Assembly (NCBI GenBank): GCA_044341025.1
Contig: JBIISM010000002.1
Location: 1-64,000 of the forward strand
Reading direction: 5' to 3'
Source: JABMMZ01 sp044341025
GTDB lineage: Bacteria > Bacteroidota > Bacteroidia > NS11-12g > UBA955
Length of the DNA stretch: 64,000 nucleotides
In this document: piece after piece, positions 25,933 through 34,218 of the stretch
Position numbering within the stretch: the first letter of the stretch is position 1
Layout: each line of letters begins with the position of its first letter
Made by a program: the position numbers and the translations under genes
The notes under the pieces: generated by a model
Database searches by the model: none
Told to the model about the DNA's origin: nothing
The model's input: the letters and a program-made list of their open reading frames with translations, nothing else

Positions 25933-27795
25933 ATGGAAAAAAGCAGTAGGCTATTTGTTTTTATTGGGGTATTGGTCTTTATAGGAATTGTATTTATTTG
26001 CAGATTGTTTTATTTGCAAATTGTCGACACTTCAAATTATTACAAAGCTCAGGCTTACGGTTCAAATGATATTACCATATACCCAGATAGAGGAACCATT
26101 GTCGACCGTTTTGGCAAACTAATGGTATACAACGATGCTGTTTATGATTTAATGGTTGTGCCACAAAAGGCTAAAGACTTTGACAAGGTAGCTCTTTGTA
26201 AAGAGTTAATGCTCGACACAAGCGAATTCAACAAGCGCTTGAAAAAAGCATCCAAATACAATCCAAGAGAGGCTTCCGTTATTTTTAAAAATCTTCCGTT
26301 TCACTTGTACACCAGATTACAAGAAATAATTTACCAATATCCAGCATTTTATATTGAAACTAAAATTGACCGACGTTACAATATAAATGGTGCTGCCCAC
26401 TTGTTGGGGTATATGGGCGAGGTAACTGAAAAACAGTTGGCCCTCGATAAATATTATAAACCTGGAGATATTAAAGGCGTAACTGGTTTGGAAAAATCTT
26501 ATGAAATATATTTAAGAGGTAAAAAGGGAAAGAAGGTTGTTTTGGTCGACAAATTTAGTAAACAACAAGGAAGTTTTGCTGGTGGAAAATTTGATAGTTT
26601 GCCTTCGGCAGGACAAAATATTATTTCAGCAATTGATTTAGATCTTCAAGTTTTTGCAGAGCAGCTTTTGGCTAATAAGATTGGATCTATTGTGGCAATT
26701 GAGCCTGCTACTGGTGAGGTATTGAGTATTGTAAATAGCCCTAATTACGATCCAAATTTATTGGTAGGTCAACGCAGAAATAAAAACTTTGCCTCCTTAT
26801 TGTTAGATCCTTCAAAACCTCTGTTTAACCGTGCTCTGAAAGCACCATATCCACCGGGTTCTACCTTTAAAACAGTACAAGCATTAATTGGTTTACAAGA
26901 AGGTGTATTGACACCCGATACCAAGTACCCTTGCCATGGCGGTTACCATATGGGTTCTATCACTGTTGGTTGCCACGCACATGGTTCACCTTTAGATTTA
27001 AAGAATAGCATAACTAAGAGCTGCAACGCTTATTATTGTTTTGTTTATCGAAGCATATTGGACAATCCAAGATATGGATCAGTACAAATTGCATATTCAA
27101 AGTGGGCGAAGTATCTGAACAGCTTTGGAATTGGGATTAATACAGGCATCGATTTGCCAGAAGAATCAGGTGGTATTGTTAAAAAACCATCTTGGTTTGA
27201 ACATGAGTTTGGTAAAAATTGGCGGTCTTCAAATGTGGTGTCTATGTCAATTGGTCAAGGTCAAATTGGATTAACACCTTTACAAATGGCAAATACTGCA
27301 GCAATTATTGCAAACAGGGGTTATTACTACACACCGCATGTGGTAAGGTCTATCGGTGATCATCATTTTGTGCCGCCTAGCTTTAAGCAAAGACATTACA
27401 CAATGATTAATCCAATTTATTTTGATACGGTAATTGCAGGAATGGCAAATGTGTGCTCTCCTGGCGGCACTGCAGGTAGAACGGGGATTTCAGGAATCAC
27501 AATCTGTGGCAAAACGGGTACTGCACAAAATCCACATGGTGAAGACCATTCAATCTTTATTGCTTTTGCGCCTAGAGACAATCCCAAAATTGCCATCTGT
27601 GTAATTGTAGAGAATGGCGGTTTTGGTGCAGACTACGCGGCACCAATTGCCAATTTAATGATAGAACGCTATTTGGCTAAGGATAGAAGTGTTGCATCCC
27701 AAAAGCCTGAAATGCTTAGTAGAATGCTAAAAGCCAATTTGACAGGAAAGCCTACCACCATAAAAGATTCTGTAATTGTCGTAAAGCCAAAATAG
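25933..27795 (+). CDS. mrdA: Penicillin-binding protein 2 (elongasome transpeptidase)
   Basis: 620 residues. An N-terminal anchor (about 7-29), a dimerisation domain with RGTIVDRFGK, and a transpeptidase domain with the catalytic tetrad STFK (310-313), SCN (363-365) and KTG (527-529). It cross-links peptidoglycan during lateral growth, paired with RodA, whose gene follows after three bases. All active-site motifs are intact. Confidence 0.97.
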   Translation: MEKSSRLFVFIGVLVFIGIVFICRLFYLQIVDTSNYYKAQAYGSNDITIYPDRGTIVDRFGKLMVYNDAVYDLMVVPQKAKDFDKVALCKELMLDTSEFNKRLKKASKYNPREASVIFKNLPFHLYTRLQEIIYQYPAFYIETKIDRRYNINGAAHLLGYMGEVTEKQLALDKYYKPGDIKGVTGLEKSYEIYLRGKKGKKVVLVDKFSKQQGSFAGGKFDSLPSAGQNIISAIDLDLQVFAEQLLANKIGSIVAIEPATGEVLSIVNSPNYDPNLLVGQRRNKNFASLLLDPSKPLFNRALKAPYPPGSTFKTVQALIGLQEGVLTPDTKYPCHGGYHMGSITVGCHAHGSPLDLKNSITKSCNAYYCFVYRSILDNPRYGSVQIAYSKWAKYLNSFGIGINTGIDLPEESGGIVKKPSWFEHEFGKNWRSSNVVSMSIGQGQIGLTPLQMANTAAIIANRGYYYTPHVVRSIGDHHFVPPSFKQRHYTMINPIYFDTVIAGMANVCSPGGTAGRTGISGITICGKTGTAQNPHGEDHSIFIAFAPRDNPKIAICVIVENGGFGADYAAPIANLMIERYLAKDRSVASQKPEMLSRMLKANLTGKPTTIKDSVIVVKPK

Positions 27796-27798
27796 GTA

Positions 27799-29136
27799 AT
27801 GGAAGAAAAACTACACATCGATTGGTTAAGTGTTATATTGTACATCCTAATTGTTTTATTTGGAGCAATAAATATTTATTCGGCAAACAGTGGAGTTGAA
27901 GAGGTTTTAAAGCTTGATTTTTCAAAAGAATATGGCAAACAGGTTCTGTTTATTGGTATTAGTGCTATCATCGTTTTCTTAATACTGTTAACTGATTATA
28001 AATTTTTTAATTTTTCAGCTTACGGAATTTATATAGTCGTTATAGCTCTCTTGCTTATATTGTTAGCAACTGGATCATTCAACAAGGGTGCTCAAGCCTG
28101 GTTTAAAATTGGTTCTTTTAAACTTCAGCCAAGTGAATTTGCCAAATATGCAACAGCATTGGCACTTTCAAAATATTTGGGTGGGTTTGATATTAAATTT
28201 GAAGGAAGAAGGAATATATTAATCACTTTTGGCATTATATTAATTCCAATGTTATTGACTTTGCTCCAGAATGATACTGGATCAGCTTTGGTTTTTGGTT
28301 GTTTCATATTGGTTTTGTTTAGAGAAGGTCTTTCAGGATGGTGGCTGATTCTGGGGGTGTATATGGTTACAGTATTTGTTGTTACTATTTTATTGCCATC
28401 CATTCAAATCATCATTGCATTGTTGCTAATATGTGGCGGTTTCGTATATTTTAATCGTGTTAGAAAGCAGCTTGTTTTTTTAGCCCTAACGGTTTTTCTG
28501 GCTTCGACTTTTTATATTTTAAGCCTCGACTTTGTATTTGCCAAAATTATGAAACCTCACCAGCAGCAGAGGATTTTAGTAACGTTGAATCAAGATGTAG
28601 ATGAGTATTATGCTAAAAAATCAAAGGGCTTTAGTATTTTCAAGTTTGAGAAATCAAAAGAGAAAGATAAATCAGAATCGAAAAGAGATTATAGTTACAA
28701 TGTTAGACAATCGAAGATAAGCATTGGCGCTGGTCGTTGGGTTGGAAATGGATTTAACAATGGAACCCAAACTAAAGCTAAATTGGTTCCAGAGCAACAT
28801 ACAGATTTTATATTTTGTACTGTGGGTGAAGAATATGGCTTTTTGGGTTCAACCTTATTTCTGATTATTTATTTGCTGCTTATTGGCCGCGTGTATTATT
28901 TAGCAGAAAGGCAGAAAAATGTATTTAGTAGAGTATTTGGTTACAGCACTGCTTCGATATTGTTTTTTCACTTTTTTGTGAATATAGGAATGGCCTTAGG
29001 TATATTGCCCGTAATTGGAATCCCACTTCCTTTTATGAGTTATGGCGGTTCATCATTAATTAGTTTTAGCATGCTATTGTTTACGTTTTTAAAACTTGAC
29101 GCAAACAGAATTAATGAAATTTCGAGATTAAACTAA
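27799..29136 (+). CDS. rodA: RodA, SEDS peptidoglycan glycosyltransferase
   Basis: 445 residues, longer than the usual 370-430. About ten transmembrane helices, with the SEDS patterns GAQAWFKIGSFKLQPSE, LLQNDTGSALV, VRQSKISIG, PEQHTDFIF and IPLPFMSYGGSSL. It polymerises lipid II at the elongasome together with PBP2. An unusual lysine/glutamate/serine-rich insertion of about 30 residues (267-297) sits in the extracytoplasmic loop that carries the conserved catalytic aspartate in the family. Its last nine bases overlap the convergent phosphatase gene. Confidence 0.95.
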   Translation: MEEKLHIDWLSVILYILIVLFGAINIYSANSGVEEVLKLDFSKEYGKQVLFIGISAIIVFLILLTDYKFFNFSAYGIYIVVIALLLILLATGSFNKGAQAWFKIGSFKLQPSEFAKYATALALSKYLGGFDIKFEGRRNILITFGIILIPMLLTLLQNDTGSALVFGCFILVLFREGLSGWWLILGVYMVTVFVVTILLPSIQIIIALLLICGGFVYFNRVRKQLVFLALTVFLASTFYILSLDFVFAKIMKPHQQQRILVTLNQDVDEYYAKKSKGFSIFKFEKSKEKDKSESKRDYSYNVRQSKISIGAGRWVGNGFNNGTQTKAKLVPEQHTDFIFCTVGEEYGFLGSTLFLIIYLLLIGRVYYLAERQKNVFSRVFGYSTASILFFHFFVNIGMALGILPVIGIPLPFMSYGGSSLISFSMLLFTFLKLDANRINEISRLN

Positions 29137-29775
29137 ATGCGTCACATCATTTGCCTTTGCAATGTCAAAGGTTTTGCCATTGAATTTTAATTCATACAAG
29201 CAAAGGTTGCTGTGGTCCCAATTCTCCATTTCTTGCAAAGGTGCGCCAGTCAGTAAACACAGGAAACTTCTTATTGCTCTTCCATGCATACAAATTAAAA
29301 TGGTGTCTTCTTCTGCAGGTTTGTTCATCAATAGGTTTAATCCTTTTTCTTGTCTTTGGAACATTTCTAATGGGGTCTCTCCGCCTTCAACAGATTGGTT
29401 TAATCTGCCATTTTTCCAATTGTTAATGGTTTCATGGTAAAGTTTAACGGTTTCAGGATTTTGGATTTTTCCTTCCATAATACCCCAGTTGATCTCATTT
29501 AACGCCTCAAGGGAAGTGTGCGGAATGCCAGCTTCAATAAAATTATGGACACTTTGAACCGTTCTTTTTAGTGTTGAAGTGTATACATGCTTATAGGGCG
29601 TATTGCGGTAGGCATTGTGAAATTTAAGTGCTTGTTGTTTTCCGTTTGCGTTTAAATCACTATCAATGCCGCTGCCTTGAATGATGTTTTTAAGGTTAAA
29701 ATCAGTTTGACCATGTCGAATCAAATGAATCGTTTTTCCTATCTTCGCGTCTTTATCGTTTATTATGAAATCCAT
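29128..29775 (-). CDS. Histidine phosphatase (phosphoglycerate-mutase superfamily)
   Basis: 215 residues. RHG catalytic motif LIRHGQTDFN (18-27), the second-shell EINWGIMEG, and the second catalytic histidine in CMHGRAIRS. A cytosolic phosphatase; it could be a cofactor-dependent mutase-like enzyme, an alpha-ribazole phosphatase or a sugar-phosphate phosphatase, and the sequence does not tell which. Its 3' end overlaps rodA and its 5' end overlaps menI head to head by 11 bases. Confidence 0.88.
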   Translation of the reverse strand: MDFIINDKDAKIGKTIHLIRHGQTDFNLKNIIQGSGIDSDLNANGKQQALKFHNAYRNTPYKHVYTSTLKRTVQSVHNFIEAGIPHTSLEALNEINWGIMEGKIQNPETVKLYHETINNWKNGRLNQSVEGGETPLEMFQRQEKGLNLLMNKPAEEDTILICMHGRAIRSFLCLLTGAPLQEMENWDHSNLCLYELKFNGKTFDIAKANDVTHLV

Positions 29776-30199
29776 CTTTTATGAGCCTGCAAATATAGAA
29801 CTTGCTTCGCTTAATGACTATTGCAAAAATACAATGGTAGATTTTTTAGGTATTGAATTTATAGAATTGGGCCTTGATTTTTTAAAAGCCAGAATGCCAG
29901 TGAACGAACGAACAGTTCAGCCTTTAAGAATGTTAAACGGAGGCGCTAGTTTGGCTATGTCAGAATGTGTTGGAAGTATGGCTGCGAATTTGGTTTTTGA
30001 CCGCAGTAAACTAGTGGCCCTAGGACTAGATTTAAATGGCAATCATATTCGTCCTGTAATGGAAGGTTCTTGGGTTTATGCAACGGCAAAGCCATTGCAT
30101 ATTGGAAATACAACACAAGTATGGGAGATTAAGATAGAAAATGAGGAAGGCAAATTGGTACATATAAGTCGCTTAACTATGGCTGTTGTGGCTCGTTAA
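29765..30199 (+). CDS. menI: Hotdog thioesterase, probable DHNA-CoA hydrolase MenI
   Basis: 144 residues, single hotdog domain of the PaaI/YdiI type: FLGIEFIELG, then the active-site segment LNGGASLAMSECVGSMAA with the family's conserved NGG and acidic residue (about 59-68), then GNHIRPVMEGSWV. The stop overlaps the ATG of the isochorismate synthase gene (TAATG), which strongly suggests the menaquinone pathway, hydrolysing 1,4-dihydroxy-2-naphthoyl-CoA. The family also has other substrates, so the symbol rests partly on context. Confidence 0.82.
   Translation: MKSIFYEPANIELASLNDYCKNTMVDFLGIEFIELGLDFLKARMPVNERTVQPLRMLNGGASLAMSECVGSMAANLVFDRSKLVALGLDLNGNHIRPVMEGSWVYATAKPLHIGNTTQVWEIKIENEEGKLVHISRLTMAVVAR
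29790..29797 (-). promoter_or_regulatory. -7 promoter box for the phosphatase, inside menI
   Basis: Minus-strand TATATTTG fits TAnnTTTG exactly and lies 14 bases before the phosphatase ATG, entirely within the first codons of the opposite-strand thioesterase gene. Confidence 0.5.
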
Positions 30200-31173
30200 T
30201 GGAATCAACTCCTATTCAAAATATTGTCATTTATAGACTGCCCCACCAGAAACAATTGCAATTGTTTCGTTCTGGCGAAGGGAATTCAAAATTTGTTTTT
30301 TCAACATTTCTAAAGGAATCAAAACAAATTACAATGCTTGGACAAGTGCAAGCAATAAATGAGGAGAAACTAGAATCTATATTCAGCGCCTTGGTATTAT
30401 TGAGCTCTTCTGATTATAGGTCTAGTAAAAAGGAAGAATATATTGCCTTAGTAGATTTAGCAAAGAGCAGCATACAATCTGGTCAATTTGACAAAGTTGT
30501 ATTGGCTAGCAAAAAATGGGTATCATTTGATATTGATGTTTTAAAAATTTATGCTGAGCTTCTAGAAAAGAATCGGAATGCCTTTGTTTATGCTTCTTTT
30601 ATTGACGGTGAAATAATGATAGGGGCTAGTCCTGAACTTTTATTAGAAAGGGATGCTGAGCAGCTTCAAACGGTAGCTTTGGGCGGGACTGAAACCAGAG
30701 GGGTCTATTCTGAAAAAGAGAAAATAGAACATCAGCAAATACAAGCATACATTGAATCGGTTTTAAAAGAGAATGGATATAATTTTATAAAACATGAAAC
30801 CAATTCATTTAAGGCGGCCTCTGTAGCCCATTTAATAACGCCCTATTCGATGAAGTCCAAGGGTTTGGATAATGATTTAGATTTAATAACGCAACTGCAT
30901 CCAACGTCCGCAATTTGTGGTTTACCCTATCAGGAATCGCTAGATTTTATAAAAGAAAATGAGGGTTTCGACCGAAAATTTTATGCAGGTTATTTAGGTG
31001 CTGTAGAAGCAAATGGGAATTTTAAACTCTTTGTAAATTTGCGCTGCGCTCAATTGTATAAAGATGGCGCAATGCTTTATGCAGGAGCCGGCATTAATGA
31101 ACTGTCATCTGCAGAGGATGAGTGGGCTGAAATAAACAATAAGATGCAGACTATTGCTCAATGCTTGAAATAA
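30199..31173 (+). CDS. menF: Isochorismate synthase
   Basis: 324 residues, chorismate-binding enzyme family. Converts chorismate to isochorismate, the first committed step to menaquinone (or to catecholate siderophores in other settings). Motifs: KVVLASKKW, GASPELLLERD, ALGGTETRG, HPTSAICGLP, KFYAGYLG, VNLRCAQL and YAGAGI. The N-terminal part is shorter than in E. coli MenF, as usual in Bacteroidota. Coupling to a PaaI-type thioesterase favours MenF over EntC. Confidence 0.93.
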   Translation: MESTPIQNIVIYRLPHQKQLQLFRSGEGNSKFVFSTFLKESKQITMLGQVQAINEEKLESIFSALVLLSSSDYRSSKKEEYIALVDLAKSSIQSGQFDKVVLASKKWVSFDIDVLKIYAELLEKNRNAFVYASFIDGEIMIGASPELLLERDAEQLQTVALGGTETRGVYSEKEKIEHQQIQAYIESVLKENGYNFIKHETNSFKAASVAHLITPYSMKSKGLDNDLDLITQLHPTSAICGLPYQESLDFIKENEGFDRKFYAGYLGAVEANGNFKLFVNLRCAQLYKDGAMLYAGAGINELSSAEDEWAEINNKMQTIAQCLK

Positions 31174-31183
31174 TTTACCTTTG
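31154..31183 (+). promoter_or_regulatory. Promoter of the DUF4834 gene
   Basis: TTG (31154-31156), a 19-base spacer and TACCTTTG (31176-31183): a complete match to the phylum consensus. It lies inside the end of menF and points to the TTG start 17 bases downstream. Confidence 0.65.
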
Positions 31184-31200
31184 CAAAAAGAATTTTTATT

Positions 31201-31407
31201 TTGATAAAGTTACTATTTAATATCTTTCTTATTTATGCCATTTGGCAATTCGTGAAAATGTTTTTTGTGGTTAGCAAGACTCAAAAACATTTCAATGAAA
31301 GAATCAATGATCTAGACAGCCGTGTTGAGAAAAAAGAAAAAAGTTTTGAAAAGACAAAAAATAAAGACGCCGAAGGCGAGTATATTGATTACGAAGAAAT
31401 AAAATAA
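31201..31407 (+). CDS. DUF4834 family small membrane protein
   Basis: 68 residues from a TTG start. One N-terminal membrane helix (about 4-25), a charged helical tail and the typical DUF4834 ending EGEYIDYEEIK. A small protein common in Bacteroidota, without known function. Translation from TTG fits the promoter placed just upstream; no ATG or GTG alternative is in frame near the start. Confidence 0.82.
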   Translation: MIKLLFNIFLIYAIWQFVKMFFVVSKTQKHFNERINDLDSRVEKKEKSFEKTKNKDAEGEYIDYEEIK

Positions 31408-31417
31408 TAAACTAAAT

Positions 31418-32170
31418 TTAGAAAGCGTCCTGATCGATTACAATAGGATCTTTCATTACTTTAGCCAATTCTTTAACTATTTCTTTAACTACACGGTCAA
31501 CCGCCAATAGATATTGATCAGTGCCTTTATAGCCTCGGGTATTGTTGGCGTAAAATTCTATATACGTTTTGATTTGCTTTTCCGATCCTTTTTCGACGGT
31601 GTTGTGCACGAAATTGGTGAATTTGTACCTGTACTTATCCTCTTTAACTCGGATTTCTATTTTGAACGTAAGGGTTCCCGCTGGGGTATTTGAAAAACTG
31701 TTGTTTTTAATGTAAATAGGAATGCTTGGTCTGATCACTAGTCTGCCATTTTCGCCATCAGGCTTAAAATCTTCAATCAGTATTTCTTTTGGGAATAAAA
31801 GTGGTTTTCCAGTTTGTGCTCTATAATCCTTGATATACCTTTTCATTAAGAAAAGTTTGGCACGCAAGTACAACGAATCGATTGTTCCACCGTCGTATAC
31901 ATCATTTGGCATCGGTGTGAATGGCACAATCCCCATGTAGGTGACCAAGTCAGTGATCGTGTCAATAGGGGCTTTGAAACGCACATATTTTTTATAGGTA
32001 GGCGCCTGCATTTCATCGTTTCTTTCAGACATTGTAGTTTCCCCACTGAAAGAAGAATCTGTGAAACTGGTTGAATCGTAGTTGTAACTAGATCCAAAAG
32101 GGTCACTTTCGGTTTGGGCCATGGCACTTAAAAAAGCACTTGTGAAAATCAATAATAATAACCTTTTCAT
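31418..32170 (-). CDS. Exported DUF4468-like protein (TBP-like fold)
   Basis: 250 residues with a signal peptide (MKRLLLLIF...SAMAQ, about 1-19), a Ser/Thr/Asp-rich linker and a domain (about 75-240) with the order seen in DUF4468: SLYLRAKLFLMKRY, strand pairs around GRLVIRPSIP, and YRYKFTNFVHN. The family is periplasmic or outer-membrane-associated and uncharacterised in Bacteroidota. Convergent with the DUF4834 gene, with ten bases between. Confidence 0.75.
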   Translation of the reverse strand: MKRLLLLIFTSAFLSAMAQTESDPFGSSYNYDSTSFTDSSFSGETTMSERNDEMQAPTYKKYVRFKAPIDTITDLVTYMGIVPFTPMPNDVYDGGTIDSLYLRAKLFLMKRYIKDYRAQTGKPLLFPKEILIEDFKPDGENGRLVIRPSIPIYIKNNSFSNTPAGTLTFKIEIRVKEDKYRYKFTNFVHNTVEKGSEKQIKTYIEFYANNTRGYKGTDQYLLAVDRVVKEIVKELAKVMKDPIVIDQDAF

Positions 32171-32234
32171 TTGTTCTGTGTCAATTAAATTAGATTTCTT
32201 ATTACAAATAAGATACCATTTTTTTCATGATTGG

Positions 32235-32242
32235 CAAATGTA
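32235..32242 (-). promoter_or_regulatory. -7 promoter box for the DUF4468-like gene
   Basis: Minus-strand TACATTTG fits TAnnTTTG and would give a leader of about 60 bases. No clear -33 box. Confidence 0.4.
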
Positions 32243-32285
32243 GTAAAACCATTGATTATTTTAAAATGTTTTTATTGACAAACAT

Positions 32286-32293
32286 TATCTTTG
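32286..32293 (+). promoter_or_regulatory. -7 promoter box for the M1 peptidase gene
   Basis: TATCTTTG is a perfect TAnnTTTG box that ends 15 bases before the chosen ATG and overlaps the first possible start of the longer frame. Confidence 0.55.
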
Positions 32294-32308
32294 TCAATTC
32301 TAGATTAC

Positions 32309-34177
32309 ATGAAGAAATTATTCAGCATACCGCTAAGCGCCATTATTTTGTTTTTAGTTTCTTGCTCGCACAAAGAAATCAAGGTAATGCCATCTTTGAC
32401 CGTATCAAACCATTCGTTTTCAAATTATGACTCGGTCAAATTAAATCATTTGTATTTGGACCTTAATGTTGATTTCAGTAGTAAGGTTTTAAAAGGTAAG
32501 GTTGTTTTAGATATTGACAATTCCATGGGTTCGCAATTTTTGATTTTGGACACTAAACAATTGGTGATCGAAAAAGTGCAATTAGAGGATTCATGCAATA
32601 CACCTTGGAGTATAGGTAAAGAAGAACAATATGTGGGTCAGGCCTTGGTTATAGAAATCAATAAAAATACGAAAAAGGTAGCTGTATACTATCACACCAG
32701 TCCAAGTGCAGAAGCTTTAATGTGGTTAAGTCCTGAGCAAACATCAGGTAAAAGAAATCCATTTTTATTTACCCAAAGCCAAGCGATTTTGGCTAGAACT
32801 TGGTTGCCATGCATGGATGCCCCGGCAGTAAGGTTTACTTACAATGCGAAAATCACTTGTGAATCAAAATATATGGCATTGATGAGCGCAAGCAATCCTC
32901 AACATAAAAATAAAGATGGGGTATATACTTTTGAAATGGACAAACCGATTCCAAGTTATTTAATGGCCTTGGCAGTGGGTGATATTGAATTTAAATCTCT
33001 TGGCGAAAATTGTGGAGTCTATGCAGAGCCAGATATGTTGAGTAGGTCTGCCAATGAATTCACTTCCTTGCCTTCGATGATTCAAAGTGCGAGTGAAATG
33101 TATGGAGAATACGCCTGGGGCCGCTATGATATTTTGGTATTGCCTCCGAGTTTCCCATTTGGTGGAATGGAGAACCCTCGTTTAACTTTCGCAACCCCTA
33201 CAATTATTGCCGGTGATAAAAGTTTGGTCTCTTTGGTTGCGCATGAATTGGCCCATAGCTGGAGTGGAAATTTGGTAACAAATCAGACATGGGATGACTT
33301 TTGGTTAAATGAAGGCTTTACTGTTTATTTTGAAGAACGCATTATGGAGAAAATTAACGGGAAAGATTATGCAGATATGCTTTCAACCATAAGTTTAGGA
33401 GAATTAAAAATGACATTAAAGGATTTAATGGCAAATGCACCTGGAGATACCAAATTAAAACTAAATCTGAGGGGTCGGAATCCGGATGATGGCGTAAGCG
33501 ATATTGCATACATCAAGGGATGTATGTTTTTAAAATTAATAGAATCAAAGGTAGGTCGTCAGAAATGGGATAAATTTTTAAATCAATATTTTAATGCCTA
33601 CAAATGGAAGACCGTTAATACGGAGGAGTTTTTGGCCTACTTGCAAAACAATTTACTGTCTTTAAATCCAAATGCTAAGATCAATGTAAATGAGTGGATA
33701 TATGAGGTAGGGCTTCCAAGTGATTGCCCAAATATCCAAAGTCGAAATTTAAGAAATGTGGAATTGGCTGCTAAAAAAGTTAACGAAACAAAAAGTTTAA
33801 AAGGTTTTGATACCACAGGTTATACCACACATCATTGGTTGCATTTTTTTAGGAATTTAGACGCCGATTCCATTGAGGATATTATGGTGCAAATGGATAC
33901 AATGTATCATTTGTCTATGAGTAAAAATAGTGAAATTCAATGTGATTGGTATTTGTTGTGTATCGAAAATAATTATTCAAAAGCAAATCCATATATTGAA
34001 AAGTATCTTTTATCTGTTGGCCGTAGAAAGTTTTTAAAACCATTGTATGAAGCATTTTCAAAAACGTCTGAAGGATTAATTCTCGGACGTGAAATATTTA
34101 AGAAGGCTGAAAGTTCTTACCATGCTGTTTCTAGGAATACGGTTAAAGAAATTCTTCAAATAGAGTCGGAAGAATAA
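32309..34177 (+). CDS. M1 family zinc metallopeptidase, lipoprotein
   Basis: 622 residues. A lipoprotein signal (ILFLVSC, lipid-modified Cys near residue 18) anchors it to the envelope. The gluzincin core shows FGGMENPRLTF, then HELAHSW and, at the normal distance, the third ligand in WLNEGF (HExxH-x18-E). A C-terminal helical domain follows, as in leukotriene A4 hydrolase-type enzymes. It likely cleaves N-terminal residues from peptides in the periplasm. The ATG six codons into the frame was chosen from the promoter position and the signal peptide. Confidence 0.94.
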   Translation: MKKLFSIPLSAIILFLVSCSHKEIKVMPSLTVSNHSFSNYDSVKLNHLYLDLNVDFSSKVLKGKVVLDIDNSMGSQFLILDTKQLVIEKVQLEDSCNTPWSIGKEEQYVGQALVIEINKNTKKVAVYYHTSPSAEALMWLSPEQTSGKRNPFLFTQSQAILARTWLPCMDAPAVRFTYNAKITCESKYMALMSASNPQHKNKDGVYTFEMDKPIPSYLMALAVGDIEFKSLGENCGVYAEPDMLSRSANEFTSLPSMIQSASEMYGEYAWGRYDILVLPPSFPFGGMENPRLTFATPTIIAGDKSLVSLVAHELAHSWSGNLVTNQTWDDFWLNEGFTVYFEERIMEKINGKDYADMLSTISLGELKMTLKDLMANAPGDTKLKLNLRGRNPDDGVSDIAYIKGCMFLKLIESKVGRQKWDKFLNQYFNAYKWKTVNTEEFLAYLQNNLLSLNPNAKINVNEWIYEVGLPSDCPNIQSRNLRNVELAAKKVNETKSLKGFDTTGYTTHHWLHFFRNLDADSIEDIMVQMDTMYHLSMSKNSEIQCDWYLLCIENNYSKANPYIEKYLLSVGRRKFLKPLYEAFSKTSEGLILGREIFKKAESSYHAVSRNTVKEILQIESEE

Positions 34178-34218
34178 TAATTTATATAAGAAATTGAAGT
34201 TTGCTGCGTTTTAACTGT

